A stretch of 64,000 nucleotides of DNA from Pollutimonas thiosulfatoxidans. Its GTDB lineage: Bacteria > Pseudomonadota > Gammaproteobacteria > Burkholderiales > Burkholderiaceae_B. A program made the translations under genes and the position numbers. The notes below the pieces were generated by a model. It was given only the letters and a program-made list of their open reading frames with translations. It did not search any database and was not told the origin of the DNA. Below, piece after piece: positions 24,083 through 33,457 of the stretch; positions within the stretch are counted from its first letter, which is position 1, and the number at the start of each line of letters is the position of its first letter. The stretch spans positions 496,001-560,000 of the forward strand of contig NZ_CP022987.1 in NCBI RefSeq assembly GCF_004022565.1, read 5' to 3'.

Positions 24083-24985
24083 TTGAAAGCTGGCCAACCG
24101 GATCGCGGCGCGTTGGGGTTGATGGCTCTTACCGTTGGCCTGTGGGGCTTCAGCTGGATCGTGATGAAGACCATGGTGCCCTTGATCGGCCCATTCGATC
24201 TGGTGATGTGGCGTTACCTTATTGCGTTCCCGGTGTTGCTGATCATGCTGCTGGCCACCCGTCAGACGCTGGCCTTTCCGCCGCTATGGCTCACCTTGGG
24301 TACGGCGGTCTTCCAGACCATGGCCTTTCAGTGCCTTTCTCAACTGGCCCTGGTTACGGGCGGTGCCGGTCATGTGGTCATGCTGGCCTACACCATGCCA
24401 TTTTGGATGGCTCTGTTCGCCTGGGGGCTCCTGGGCGAGAAGCCCACGAAACGTCACGTAGTCGGCTTTGTGCTGGCCGGAGTCGGGCTGACGGGCATCA
24501 TTGCGCCCTGGCAGGGCCTGGGGTCGCTGACCGCCTCTTTCATTGCCTTGGCCGGGGGCGTGTGCTGGGGGTTGGGCGCCGTCCTGGCCAAGAAAATGTT
24601 CCAGCGCCATACCCTTAACGTGCTGACCGTTACGATGTGGCAGATGCTGCTGGGGGCCGTCCTGACCTGGCCGTTTACCTTGATTATTCCGCAGCGCCCC
24701 ATTGTGTGGGGATGGGAGTTAAGCCTGGGCCTGGCTTACATGGCCGTGGGCGCATCCGCATTGGGGTGGTGGTTGTGGATGTCGGTGGTGCGCCGCGTGA
24801 GTGCTTCGGTGGCGGGTATATCAAGCCTGGGTGTGCCGGTGCTGACGGTCATCCTGGCCTGGCTGCTGCTGGACGAGCGGCCTTCTGCGGCCGAGGTGGG
24901 CGGTATCGTCTTGATTTTGGCGGGGCTGGTCATCGTGACCTCGGCCGGCATGCGGCGCCGTTTGCCCGGCGCCGCCCGCCGATAG
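24083..24985 (+). CDS. EamA-family (DMT) transporter
   Basis: A 300-residue drug/metabolite-superfamily permease with about ten helices in two EamA repeats. The first repeat begins LGLMALTVGLWGFSWIVMKTM; the second ends LSPAEVG-like SAAEVGGIVLILAGLVIVTSAG. The TTG at 24083 is chosen because GGAG lies 7 bases upstream; the ATG at 24122 is the alternative. A long in-frame extension upstream overlaps acs in another frame and is rejected. The substrate is unknown; homologues export amino acids or other metabolites. It is convergent with the ETF-QO gene, with 3 bases between stops. Confidence 0.9.
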   Translation: MKAGQPDRGALGLMALTVGLWGFSWIVMKTMVPLIGPFDLVMWRYLIAFPVLLIMLLATRQTLAFPPLWLTLGTAVFQTMAFQCLSQLALVTGGAGHVVMLAYTMPFWMALFAWGLLGEKPTKRHVVGFVLAGVGLTGIIAPWQGLGSLTASFIALAGGVCWGLGAVLAKKMFQRHTLNVLTVTMWQMLLGAVLTWPFTLIIPQRPIVWGWELSLGLAYMAVGASALGWWLWMSVVRRVSASVAGISSLGVPVLTVILAWLLLDERPSAAEVGGIVLILAGLVIVTSAGMRRRLPGAARR

Positions 24986-24988
24986 CGC

Positions 24989-26635
24989 CTACATGCCGTT
25001 GTAGACGGGGCCTTCGCCGCCTTGCGGCGCCACCCACACAATATTCTGGGTAGGGTCCTTGATGTCGCAGGTTTTACAGTGCACGCAGTTCTGCGCGTTG
25101 ATCTGCAAGCGATCTTCGCCGGCATCTGTCTTGACGAACTCATACACGCCGGCGGGACAGTAGCGGGCTTCGGGACCTGCATACTTGGCCAGGTTGACCG
25201 ACACAGGTATGGAAGCGTCTTTCAGTGTCAGGTGTACGGGTTCGTTCTCTTCGTGGTTGGTGTTTGAGATAAACACCGAGCTGAGTTTGTCGAAGGTGAG
25301 CTTGCCGTCCGGTTTCGGATAATCAATCTGCACGCATTCAGATGCCGGCTGCAAACAGGCGTGATCCGGCTTGCTATGGTGCAAGGTCCAGGGCATTTTG
25401 CCCTTCAGCAGCCATTGCTCCACGCCGGTCATCAGCGTGGCGATGGTACGGCCCTTCTTGAACCACTGCTTGAAGTTGCGCGCCTTGTTCAGTTCAGCAT
25501 GCAGCCACGATTGCTCGAAGGCGACAGGGTAATCGACCAGTTCGTCGTGGCGCCTGTCGGCCAGGATGGCCGCAAAGGCGGCCTCGGCGGCCAGGGCGCC
25601 TGTCTTGATGGCCGAGTGGCTGCCCTTGATGCGCGAGGCATTCAGTACGCCGGCCTCGCAGCCCACCATCACGCCGCCGGGAAAACAAAGTTTGGGCAGC
25701 GACAGCAGGCCGCCGGCGGTGAGCGAGCGCGCGCCATATGCAATGCGCTTGCCGCCTTCAAAGGTGGGGCGGATGGCCGGATGTGTCTTGTAGCGCTGGA
25801 ACTCTTCGAAAGGAGAGAGCCACGGGTTGGCGTAATCCAGTCCCACGACCAGTCCGACCACTACGATGTTGTCCGACAAGTGGTACAGGAACGATCCGCC
25901 ATAGGTGTCGGCATCCAGCGGCCAGCCGGCGGTATGAACCACCAGACCGGGCTGCGATTGCGATGGGTCGACTTCCCACATTTCCTTGATGCCTATACCG
26001 TAGCTTTGCGGATCGCGTCCTGCATCCAGCTTGTAGCGGTCTATCAGTTGGCGGCCCAATTGACCGCGGGACCCTTCGGCAAAGACGGTATAGCGCGCAT
26101 GCAGTTCCATGCCGGGCTGGTAGTGGGCGGTGGGCGTACCATCGCGGGCCACGCCCATGTCGCCCGTTGCGACCCCTTTCACGGCCCCGCTTTCGGTGTA
26201 AAGGATCTCGGTTGCGGCGAAGCCGGGAAACAGATCGACGCCCAGCGCTTCGGCCTGCTCGCCCATCCAGCGCACGACATGGCCCAGGCGGACGATGTAG
26301 CTGCCGTGGTTCTTGAAGCAGTCCGGCAATAGCCAGCCGGGTGTCGCGCGGGCGCCCTTGCTGGAGAGAAATAAAAATCTGTCTTCGGTGACCTCGGTTT
26401 GTATCGGCGCACCCTTTTCTTTCCAGTCGGGTATCAGCTCGCTGAGTGCCTTGGTGTCCATGACGGCGCCCGAAAGAATATGGGCCCCCACTTCAGAGCC
26501 TTTCTCGAGCACACAGACGCTGATTTCCTGCTCGCGCTGGGCGGCCAGTTGTTTCAGTCTGATGGCTGCGGCCAAGCCGGCCGGGCCAGCGCCCACGACG
26601 ACGACGTCGTATTCCATTGATTCACGTTCAGCCAT
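24989..26635 (-). CDS. Electron transfer flavoprotein-ubiquinone oxidoreductase
   Basis: A 548-residue membrane-associated flavoprotein that passes electrons from ETF to ubiquinone in fatty and amino acid oxidation. The FAD-binding motif VVVVGAGPAGLAAAIRLKQLA is at the N-terminus. The ubiquinone/FAD domain includes GIGIKEMWEVDPSQ and GGSFLYHL. The C-terminal 4Fe-4S domain shows ARYCPAGVYEF and NAQNCVHCKTCDIKDPTQNI with four cysteines. The length is normal. It is divergent from the thioesterase gene and near acs and scoAB, an acyl-CoA-oriented neighbourhood. Confidence 0.96.
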   Translation of the reverse strand: MAERESMEYDVVVVGAGPAGLAAAIRLKQLAAQREQEISVCVLEKGSEVGAHILSGAVMDTKALSELIPDWKEKGAPIQTEVTEDRFLFLSSKGARATPGWLLPDCFKNHGSYIVRLGHVVRWMGEQAEALGVDLFPGFAATEILYTESGAVKGVATGDMGVARDGTPTAHYQPGMELHARYTVFAEGSRGQLGRQLIDRYKLDAGRDPQSYGIGIKEMWEVDPSQSQPGLVVHTAGWPLDADTYGGSFLYHLSDNIVVVGLVVGLDYANPWLSPFEEFQRYKTHPAIRPTFEGGKRIAYGARSLTAGGLLSLPKLCFPGGVMVGCEAGVLNASRIKGSHSAIKTGALAAEAAFAAILADRRHDELVDYPVAFEQSWLHAELNKARNFKQWFKKGRTIATLMTGVEQWLLKGKMPWTLHHSKPDHACLQPASECVQIDYPKPDGKLTFDKLSSVFISNTNHEENEPVHLTLKDASIPVSVNLAKYAGPEARYCPAGVYEFVKTDAGEDRLQINAQNCVHCKTCDIKDPTQNIVWVAPQGGEGPVYNGM

Positions 26636-26806
26636 TGATGAGATCCCCCGTAACGATGTCTATGGCAATATGGCTGCGCCAGGCGCTGCTGTTTGGGCGT
26701 CAATTGTATTGCAGAGTTTGCTGCGTATCGAATCGTCGGGCCAACGGCGCCTGATCAGCGCAGTTATACTGATTGTTGCACTGATGACCGCGTAGGGTGT
26801 TAGCAC

Positions 26807-27247
26807 ATGCCAGCAAGCGTTTCCTCTTCACTACCGCCGCTGGGCGGCGTATTTCATACGGCCATGCCGGTGCGGTGGGGCGATCTCGACGCCCTCAACC
26901 ACGTCAATAACACGGTATATCTGCGTTTCTTCGAAGAGGCGCGCGTGCGACTGCTGGCACGAGCCGGCATCGTGATGCCGTCGGACAAGGTGGGGGTGTT
27001 GGCCCACGTGTCCTGCGATTTTCTGAAACCCCTGATGTATCCGGCCGTGGCGGTGGTCACCCAGACGCTCAAGCGGGTGGGGCGATCCAGCCTTGATATG
27101 CAGGTCTCCCTCGAGCGCGAGGATGAACCGGGTGTAATCTACGCCAGAGGCAATTATGTGCTGGTTTGTGTGGACGCAGCCAGCGGCAAATCGGCAGCCT
27201 GGGACCCCCAGGAGCTTGCCCAGTTGGCCAGCGCTCTTACCTACTGA
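26807..27247 (+). CDS. Acyl-CoA thioesterase, 4-hydroxybenzoyl-CoA type
   Basis: A 146-residue hot-dog-fold thioesterase. The signature VRWGDLDALNHVNNTVYLRFFEEARV carries the catalytic Asp and the conserved Asn/His, and the helix and strands continue through LDMQVSLEREDEPGVIYARGNYVLVCVD. It hydrolyses an acyl-CoA; chain-length preference cannot be read. AGGGTG is upstream of the ATG. scoA follows 31 bases later, so the genes may form one transcript dealing with CoA esters. Confidence 0.9.
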   Translation: MPASVSSSLPPLGGVFHTAMPVRWGDLDALNHVNNTVYLRFFEEARVRLLARAGIVMPSDKVGVLAHVSCDFLKPLMYPAVAVVTQTLKRVGRSSLDMQVSLEREDEPGVIYARGNYVLVCVDAASGKSAAWDPQELAQLASALTY

Positions 27248-27278
27248 ATATTTTCAATGTTAATTAAGGATAGGACTA

Positions 27279-27986
27279 ATGGATAAAGTCTACGCAAGCG
27301 CCCAGGATGCGCTGAAAGACGTCGTTGCCGACGGCCAGACCATAGGCGTTGGGGGCTTCGGGCTTTGCGGCATCCCCGAAGCGCTGATCGCGGCACTGCG
27401 CGATTCGGGCGTTCAAAATCTTACATGCGTGAGCAACAACGCGGGCGTTGATGGCTTCGGCCTGGGCCAATTGCTGAGCACCCGCCAGATCAAGAAGATG
27501 ATCGCCTCGTACGTGGGCGAGAACAAAGAGTTCGAACGCCAGTTCCTGGCGGGCGAACTCGAACTTGAATTTACGCCGCAAGGCACCCTGGCCGAGAAAC
27601 TGCGTGCCGGTGGCGCGGGTATTCCGGCCTTCTTCACACGCACGGGTGTGGGCACCATGGTGGCGGATGGCAAGGAAATTCGCGAGTTCGACGGCGAACA
27701 GTACGTCATGGAACGGTCCATTGTTACGGACGTCTCGCTGGTCAAGGCCTATAAGGCCGACCGCAGCGGCAACCTGGTATTTCGCAAGACGGCCCGCAAC
27801 TTCAACCCGAACGTAGCCATGGCCGGCAAGATCACCATCGTCGAGGTCGAAGAGATCGTCGAAACAGGCGCCTTTGATCCGGATGAGGTTCATCTGCCGG
27901 GTATCTACGTGCACCGCATCGTGCTCAACGCCAACCCCGAGAAGCGCATCGAACAGCGCACCGTCCGTAACACGCAAGGAGCTTAA
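27279..27986 (+). CDS. scoA: Succinyl-CoA:3-ketoacid CoA-transferase subunit A
   Basis: A 235-residue alpha subunit of the ketone-body CoA transferase. Markers are VGGFGLCGIPEALIAALRDSGVQNLTCVSNNAGVD, then MIASYVGENKEFERQFLAGELELEFTPQGTLAEKLRAGGAGIPAFFTRTGVGT. It exchanges CoA between succinyl-CoA and acetoacetate (or a related 3-oxoacid) together with subunit B, whose gene begins 2 bases after the stop. The length and motifs are standard. Confidence 0.96.
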   Translation: MDKVYASAQDALKDVVADGQTIGVGGFGLCGIPEALIAALRDSGVQNLTCVSNNAGVDGFGLGQLLSTRQIKKMIASYVGENKEFERQFLAGELELEFTPQGTLAEKLRAGGAGIPAFFTRTGVGTMVADGKEIREFDGEQYVMERSIVTDVSLVKAYKADRSGNLVFRKTARNFNPNVAMAGKITIVEVEEIVETGAFDPDEVHLPGIYVHRIVLNANPEKRIEQRTVRNTQGA

Positions 27987-27988
27987 CA

Positions 27989-28642
27989 ATGGCCTGGAAT
28001 CGCGATGAAATGGCAGCGCGCGCTGCCCGTGAACTGGAAGATGGATTCTATGTGAACCTGGGTATCGGCATGCCGACACTGGTCGCCAACCATGTGCCCA
28101 AGGGCGTGGAAGTCTGGTTGCAGTCCGAGAATGGATTGCTCGGCATCGGGCCGTTTCCAACCGAAGACGAAATCGACGCGGATCTGATCAACGCCGGCAA
28201 GCAAACCATCACAACCTTGCCAGGCTCTTCGATCTTCGCCTCGGCCGACTCGTTTGCCATGATCCGGGGCGGCAAGATCAATCTGGCCATCCTGGGGGCC
28301 ATGCAGGTTTCCGAGAAAGGCGATCTGGCCAACTGGATGATTCCGGGCAAGATGATCAAGGGCATGGGCGGCGCCATGGACTTGGTCGCGGGTGTGGGCA
28401 AGGTCGTTGTACTGATGGATCACGTCGCCCGCAAGAAGGACGGTACGGAAGACATCAAACTGTTGCCCGAGTGCACCCTGCCGCTGACCGGGGTAGGGGT
28501 GGTCGACCTGATCATTACCGACCTTGGCGTCATGGAAGTCGGCGAAGATGGCCTGAAGCTTATTGAAATCGCCCCCGGGGTTACCGTGGACGAAATCAAG
28601 GCCAAGACGGCCGCCAAGCTGGACGTTTCCAGCGTTTCCTGA
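27989..28642 (+). CDS. scoB: Succinyl-CoA:3-ketoacid CoA-transferase subunit B
   Basis: A 217-residue beta subunit. The catalytic Glu lies in SENGLLGIGPFP; other family motifs are GFYVNLGIGMPTLVANHVP, GGKINLAILGAMQVSEKGDLANWMIPGKMIKGMGGAMDLV and LPLTGVGVVDLIITDLGV. CAAGGAG precedes the ATG. It pairs with scoA, allowing acetoacetate use or, in reverse, 3-oxoacid activation. Confidence 0.96.
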   Translation: MAWNRDEMAARAARELEDGFYVNLGIGMPTLVANHVPKGVEVWLQSENGLLGIGPFPTEDEIDADLINAGKQTITTLPGSSIFASADSFAMIRGGKINLAILGAMQVSEKGDLANWMIPGKMIKGMGGAMDLVAGVGKVVVLMDHVARKKDGTEDIKLLPECTLPLTGVGVVDLIITDLGVMEVGEDGLKLIEIAPGVTVDEIKAKTAAKLDVSSVS

Positions 28643-28664
28643 TTTTTTCAGGTCTGGAAATAAC

Positions 28665-28691
28665 GGCGCCTGCCCATCCGGGACAGGCGCC
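28665..28691 (+). terminator. Possible hairpin terminator after scoB
   Basis: GGCGCCTG (28665-28672) pairs with CAGGCGCC (28684-28691), with further CCC/GGG pairing inside and one bulged A. It is followed by TTGTCATT rather than a clean T run, so it may be a weak terminator or simply a stable mRNA 3' end. Confidence 0.5.
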
Positions 28692-28716
28692 TTGTCATTC
28701 ATCATCAAGGAACGAC

Positions 28717-30510
28717 GTGCATCCGTCCATTTTTTCCCAGCGTATCCAGGCATTGCGCAGCGCCATGGCGATACGCGCCATCGACGCCTGCGTGATCTTG
28801 TCATCGGATCCGCATCTGTCCGAGTACCTGCCCGAGCGTTGGCAAGGCAGGCAATGGCTCAGCGGCTTCGATGGCTCGGCGGGTACGCTGCTGGTGACGG
28901 CTGACTTTTCCGGTCTGTGGACGGACAGCCGCTATTGGGAGCAGGCAGGCAATGCGCTGGCGGGCACCGGTATCGAAGTGATGCGCGCCGGCGCACCCGA
29001 CGTGCCGCCGCCGGCCGGGTGGCTGGCTGACACGCTACCCGCCGGCAGCCGGGTCAACATCGATGGCAAGGTGCTGGCCGTGCAGGCCCATCGCCAGTGG
29101 CAAAAGACGCTGACCGATGCAGGCATCGCGCTGGACTGCAGCGTAGATGTGCTGGACGATATCTGGGCTTCAAGGCCCTCTGCCCCGCATGCGCCGGTTT
29201 ACGAGCATTTGCCGCCTTACGCGTGCCGCGAGCGCGCCGGCAACCTCAAGGCCGTGCGAGCCGCGATGGCGGAACACGGAGCGCAGTGGCATCTGCTGTC
29301 CACGCTTGATGATATTGCATGGCTGCTGAATCTGCGCGGTGCGGATGTACCGCATAATCCTGTGTTTCTGTCTTATTTGTTGATAGGGCCGGACAGCGCG
29401 CAGTTGTTCATTGCTTGCGGAAAAGTGGATGCCGCGCTCATGCAGCGTCTGGAACACGACGGCGTGCAGACCTTGCCCTACGAGCAGGCGGCCTCCGTGC
29501 TGGCCTGCCTGCCTGAAGACCAGACCCTGCTTGTCGACCCGGCGCGCAGCACGCTTGCCAGCCTGCAAGCTGCCGCATTCGTCGGCAAGGCGGAAGCCAT
29601 CAACCCCTCGCAATTGCTCAAGTCACGCAAGAACGCGGCAGAGATCGAGCATGTACGTCGCACCATGGAGCAGGACGGGGCCGCACTATGCGAGTTTTTC
29701 GCCTGGTTCGAGTCGACACTGGGGCGCGAGCGCATTACGGAATTAACCGTTGACGAGCAAATAACCGCAGCTCGTGCGCGGCGTCCGAATTTCGTCACGA
29801 CCAGTTTCGACACCATTGCGGCTTTTGGCCCCAATGGGGCCATGCCGCACTACCGCGCCACCGAAGGCGCGCACGCGGTCATCGAAGGCGATGGCCTGTT
29901 GCTGATCGACTCGGGCGGACAGTATCTTGGGGGCACCACCGACATCACACGTGTGGTGCCGGTGGGGCAGCTGGGCGATGACGAGAAACGCGACTACACC
30001 GCCGTGCTCAAGGGCATGATTGCCTTGTCGCAGGCGGTGTTTCCCCGCGGAACTGCGTCACCGCTATTGGATGCGATTGCCCGCATGCCGATCTGGCAGA
30101 CCGGCGCGGACTACGGCCATGGCACCGGCCATGGCGTCGGCTATTTCATGAATGTCCACGAGGGGCCGCAGTCTATTGCCTATCGTGCCACGGTGACACC
30201 GCATATGGCGATGGAGCCAGGCATGATCACGTCTAACGAACCGGGTCTGTATAGGCCCGGGCGATGGGGCATACGGATCGAAAACCTGGTGGTGGCCGTC
30301 CCGGCGGTCGAAACGGAGTTCGGTGAGTTCCTGAAATTCGAAACGCTGACGCTGTGTCCCATCGACACCCGATGCATCAAGGTGGCGATGCTGACCACAG
30401 CGGAACGCGAGTGGCTCAATGCTTACCACGACGAGGTGCGTCGCCGCCTGTCGCCACTGCTGCACGGAGACGCCTTGGCGTGGCTGACAGAGCGCACGGC
30501 TGCCCTTTGA
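28717..30510 (+). CDS. Xaa-Pro aminopeptidase (M24B, aminopeptidase P)
   Basis: A 597-residue metallopeptidase releasing N-terminal residues before proline. The GTG start follows AAGGA at good spacing. Two N-terminal creatinase-like domains (about residues 1-300) precede the pita-bread catalytic domain. The metal ligands are seen in LLLIDSGGQYLGGTTDITRVV (two Asp), GTGHGVG (His), MITSNEPGLY (Glu) and IRIENLVV (Glu). The C-terminal extension FETLTLCPIDTRCI is typical of the long, eukaryote-like form. Confidence 0.94.
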   Translation: MHPSIFSQRIQALRSAMAIRAIDACVILSSDPHLSEYLPERWQGRQWLSGFDGSAGTLLVTADFSGLWTDSRYWEQAGNALAGTGIEVMRAGAPDVPPPAGWLADTLPAGSRVNIDGKVLAVQAHRQWQKTLTDAGIALDCSVDVLDDIWASRPSAPHAPVYEHLPPYACRERAGNLKAVRAAMAEHGAQWHLLSTLDDIAWLLNLRGADVPHNPVFLSYLLIGPDSAQLFIACGKVDAALMQRLEHDGVQTLPYEQAASVLACLPEDQTLLVDPARSTLASLQAAAFVGKAEAINPSQLLKSRKNAAEIEHVRRTMEQDGAALCEFFAWFESTLGRERITELTVDEQITAARARRPNFVTTSFDTIAAFGPNGAMPHYRATEGAHAVIEGDGLLLIDSGGQYLGGTTDITRVVPVGQLGDDEKRDYTAVLKGMIALSQAVFPRGTASPLLDAIARMPIWQTGADYGHGTGHGVGYFMNVHEGPQSIAYRATVTPHMAMEPGMITSNEPGLYRPGRWGIRIENLVVAVPAVETEFGEFLKFETLTLCPIDTRCIKVAMLTTAEREWLNAYHDEVRRRLSPLLHGDALAWLTERTAAL

Positions 30511-30539
30511 TCACGCACGTTCGCAGGCGCCGTCGCCCG

Positions 30540-30560
30540 CTTGAAACCAGAAATTTCAAG
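30540..30560 (+). repeat. Inverted repeat upstream of pyrG
   Basis: CTTGAAA (30540-30546) and TTTCAAG (30554-30560) form a perfect 7-bp dyad with a 7-base spacer. It lies 32 bases upstream of the pyrG -10. It could be an operator, or the tail hairpin of the aminopeptidase transcript; there is no following T run. Confidence 0.4.
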
Positions 30561-30591
30561 CGGTACGGAAAATAAGCGGCCGGCTCCCGGC

Positions 30592-30597
30592 TATAAT
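30592..30597 (+). promoter_or_regulatory. Probable -10 element of pyrG
   Basis: A perfect TATAAT lies 42 bases before the pyrG ATG. No good -35 hexamer lies 16-18 bases upstream, so only the -10 is called. Confidence 0.45.
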
Positions 30598-30639
30598 CCA
30601 AATTTCCCGCTCCTGCCCGGTCGCCCGGGCATGCACATA

Positions 30640-32292
30640 ATGACTAAATACGTATTTGTCACGGGAGGAGTCGTATCCTCTCTGGGTAAGGGCATTGCTG
30701 CTGCTTCTCTGGCTGCCATCCTCGAATCGCGGGGACTGCGCGTCACCCTCCTGAAGCTGGATCCCTACATCAACGTCGATCCGGGCACCATGAGCCCCTT
30801 CCAGCACGGCGAAGTCTTCGTTACTGAAGATGGCGCCGAGACGGATCTGGATCTGGGCCACTACGAACGCTTCATCTCCACGCGCATGCGCAAGGTGAAC
30901 AACTTCACGACGGGGCAGATCTACGAATCGGTCCTGCGCAAAGAGCGGCGGGGCGATTACCTGGGCAAGACCGTGCAGGTCATCCCCCACATTACCAACG
31001 AAATTCAAGACTTCGTCGCACGCGGCGCAAAGTCAGCCTGGGATGGCGCGACCGATGTCGCCATTGTCGAGATCGGCGGTACGGTAGGCGACATCGAATC
31101 GCTGCCTTTCCTTGAAGCCGCAAGGCAAATGAGCTTGCGCCTCGGTCGCAACAATGCCGCCTTTGTCCATCTGACGCTGGTGCCTTTTGTTGCCTCGGCC
31201 GGCGAACTCAAGACCAAACCCACGCAGCACTCGGTAAAGCAGTTGCGCGAAATCGGCATCTATCCCAACGCCTTGCTGTGCCGCGCGGATCGTCCCATCC
31301 CGGAAGAAGAGCGCGCCAAGATTTCGCTGTTCTCCAACGTGCCGCTGGACGCCGTCATTTCCGTATGGGATGCCGATTCCATCTACAAGATTCCGTCCAT
31401 GTTGCACAAGCAAGGGCTGGACAATCTGGTGTGCGATGCGCTGGCGCTGACGCCTCCGCCTGCGGACCTCACCATGTGGGACCGCTTGGTCGACGCCTGG
31501 GAAAACCCCGAGCACGAGGTTCGCATCGGTATGGTGGGCAAGTATGTCGACCTGACCGAATCGTACAAGTCGCTTAGCGAGGCGCTCGTGCATGCCGGCA
31601 TTCATACCCGTTCGCGCGTGGCGATCGAGTACCTGGACTCCGAGCAAATCGAGACCGACGGCGTAGCCTGCCTGGAAGGCCTGGACGCGATTCTCGTGCC
31701 GGGGGGCTTTGGCAAGCGCGGCACCGAAGGCAAGATCAAGGCCATACGCTACGCCCGAGAAAACGGCGTGCCTTACCTGGGCATCTGCCTGGGCATGCAG
31801 TTGGGCGTGGTGGAATTCGCCCGTCACGTGGTGGGGCTGGGCGGCGCCAACAGCACCGAGTTCGATCCGTCAGCGCCGCACCCTGTAGTGGCATTGATCA
31901 CCGAGTGGCAGGATCGCGAAGGCAAGATCGAGAAGCGTGATCAAACCTCCGACCTGGGCGGCACCATGCGCAAGGGCGCGCAGCGTTGCCCGGTCAAGCC
32001 GGGCACGCGTGCCAACGAGATCTACGGCAATGAAGTCAACGAGCGCCATCGTCACCGCTACGAAGTCAACAATGTGTATGTGTCGCGACTGGAAGAGGCC
32101 GGTATGGTGATCAGTGCGCGCACACCCACCGAGAACCTGCCCGAAATCATGGAACTGCCGGATCACCCCTGGTTCATGGGCGTGCAGTTCCACCCGGAGT
32201 TCACCTCCACGCCGCGCGACGGGCATCCCTTGTTCTCCAGTTATATCCGTGCTGCAATCGACTATCAGGAGCGGCGCAAGGAACAGTCATGA
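30640..32292 (+). CDS. pyrG: CTP synthase
   Basis: A 550-residue glutamine-dependent enzyme converting UTP to CTP. The start MTKYVFVTGGVVSSLGKG at 30640 is canonical; ATG at 30631 and earlier codons are rejected. The synthetase domain (about residues 1-265) has the P-loop SSLGKG and DPYINVDPGTMSPFQHGEVFVTEDGAETDLDLGHYERF. The class I glutaminase domain has the Cys nucleophile in LGICLGMQ and the His-Glu in QFHPEF. The stop overlaps the kdsA start (ATGA). Confidence 0.97.
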   Translation: MTKYVFVTGGVVSSLGKGIAAASLAAILESRGLRVTLLKLDPYINVDPGTMSPFQHGEVFVTEDGAETDLDLGHYERFISTRMRKVNNFTTGQIYESVLRKERRGDYLGKTVQVIPHITNEIQDFVARGAKSAWDGATDVAIVEIGGTVGDIESLPFLEAARQMSLRLGRNNAAFVHLTLVPFVASAGELKTKPTQHSVKQLREIGIYPNALLCRADRPIPEEERAKISLFSNVPLDAVISVWDADSIYKIPSMLHKQGLDNLVCDALALTPPPADLTMWDRLVDAWENPEHEVRIGMVGKYVDLTESYKSLSEALVHAGIHTRSRVAIEYLDSEQIETDGVACLEGLDAILVPGGFGKRGTEGKIKAIRYARENGVPYLGICLGMQLGVVEFARHVVGLGGANSTEFDPSAPHPVVALITEWQDREGKIEKRDQTSDLGGTMRKGAQRCPVKPGTRANEIYGNEVNERHRHRYEVNNVYVSRLEEAGMVISARTPTENLPEIMELPDHPWFMGVQFHPEFTSTPRDGHPLFSSYIRAAIDYQERRKEQS

Positions 32293-33131
32293 AGTTATGC
32301 GGATTTGAAGCCGGGCTCGACCAGCCCTTTTTCTTGATTGCCGGTCCTTGCGTGATCGAATCGCGCCAGATGGCCTTTGATACCGCCGGCGCCTTGGTCG
32401 AGTTAACCGGCAAGCTGGGCATACCCTTCATCTATAAAAGCTCTTTCGACAAGGCCAACCGCAGTTCCGGAAAGTCCTACCGCGGTCCGGGCCAGGATGA
32501 AGGTTTGCAGATATTGGCCGACGTGCGCGCCCAGTTGGGCGTGCCGGTGCTGACCGATGTGCACACCACCGAGCAGGTCGCGGCTGTGGCGGCCGTGGTC
32601 GATGTGCTGCAGACGCCCGCATTCCTGTGCCGACAAACCGACTTCATCCACGCCTGCGCGGCAACGCTTAAACCGGTCAATATCAAGAAGGGCCAGTTTC
32701 TGGCGCCGCACGATATGGCGCAGGTGGTGGCCAAGGCGCGCGCGGCGGCGATCGAGGCGGGCGGCGACGGCCATAACATCATGGTTTGCGAGCGCGGTGC
32801 GTCTTTCGGCTACAACAACCTGGTGTCTGACATGCGCTCGCTGGCCATCATGCGCGAGACACAGGCGCCTGTCGTCTTCGACGCCACCCACTCCGTGCAA
32901 TTGCCGGGCGGGCAGGGCACGACCTCGGGCGGTCAGCGCGAATTCGTACCGGTATTGGCGCGCGCAGCGGTGGCGGTCGGTATCGCGGGCCTGTTCATGG
33001 AAACGCATCCCAACCCGGATCAGGCGCTGTCCGATGGCCCCAACGCCGTGCCGCTGCACGAGATGGCGGCCTTGCTGGAATCGCTGCAAAACATAGACCG
33101 CTGCGTCAAGTCCAGCGGCGTACTTTCCTGA
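32289..33131 (+). CDS. kdsA: 3-deoxy-D-manno-octulosonate 8-phosphate synthase
   Basis: A 280-residue enzyme condensing PEP with arabinose 5-phosphate on the way to Kdo of lipopolysaccharide. Family motifs: FFLIAGPCVIESRQMAFDTA, YKSSFDKANRSSGKSYRGPG, VLTDVHTTEQ, FLCRQTDF, VNIKKGQFLAPHDM and CERGASFGYNNLVSDMRSL. An Asn (VNIKKG), not Cys, stands at the metal position, as in the metal-independent class. It is translationally coupled to pyrG. Confidence 0.97.
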   Translation: MKLCGFEAGLDQPFFLIAGPCVIESRQMAFDTAGALVELTGKLGIPFIYKSSFDKANRSSGKSYRGPGQDEGLQILADVRAQLGVPVLTDVHTTEQVAAVAAVVDVLQTPAFLCRQTDFIHACAATLKPVNIKKGQFLAPHDMAQVVAKARAAAIEAGGDGHNIMVCERGASFGYNNLVSDMRSLAIMRETQAPVVFDATHSVQLPGGQGTTSGGQREFVPVLARAAVAVGIAGLFMETHPNPDQALSDGPNAVPLHEMAALLESLQNIDRCVKSSGVLS

Positions 33132-33140
33132 CGAGTCCTT

Positions 33141-33428
33141 ATGTCCACTGCGTATATCATTGCCAACGTATTCGTCAGCAACCCGGAAAAATACGAAGAG
33201 TATCGTCGGTTCTCCACGCTGGCGATGCGCGCCCATGATGTAAAAGTGCTGGTGCGCGGGGGCAAGACCGAGGTCCTCGAAGGGCGCGACCCGGGGCGCA
33301 CTGTGGTACTGCAATTTACCAGCATGGCCGCAGCGCGGGCGTTTTATAGCTCCGCGCAGTACCGCCGCGCGCGCAATGCCCGCGAACGTGCGGCCATCAT
33401 GCATATGTATATCGTCGAAGGCGTGTAG
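33141..33428 (+). CDS. DUF1330 domain protein
   Basis: A 95-residue ferredoxin-like-fold protein. TAYIIANVFVSNPEKYEEYRRF, then VLVRGGKTEVLEGRDPGRTVVLQFTSMAAARAFYSSAQYRRARNARERAA is the DUF1330 pattern. The function is unknown. It follows kdsA by 9 bases with the same direction; in related genomes it stands between kdsA and eno, as here apart from the inserted transporter pair. Confidence 0.9.
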   Translation: MSTAYIIANVFVSNPEKYEEYRRFSTLAMRAHDVKVLVRGGKTEVLEGRDPGRTVVLQFTSMAAARAFYSSAQYRRARNARERAAIMHMYIVEGV

Positions 33429-33457
33429 CTTACCGGCCTTGGCACAACGCAGTCGTC

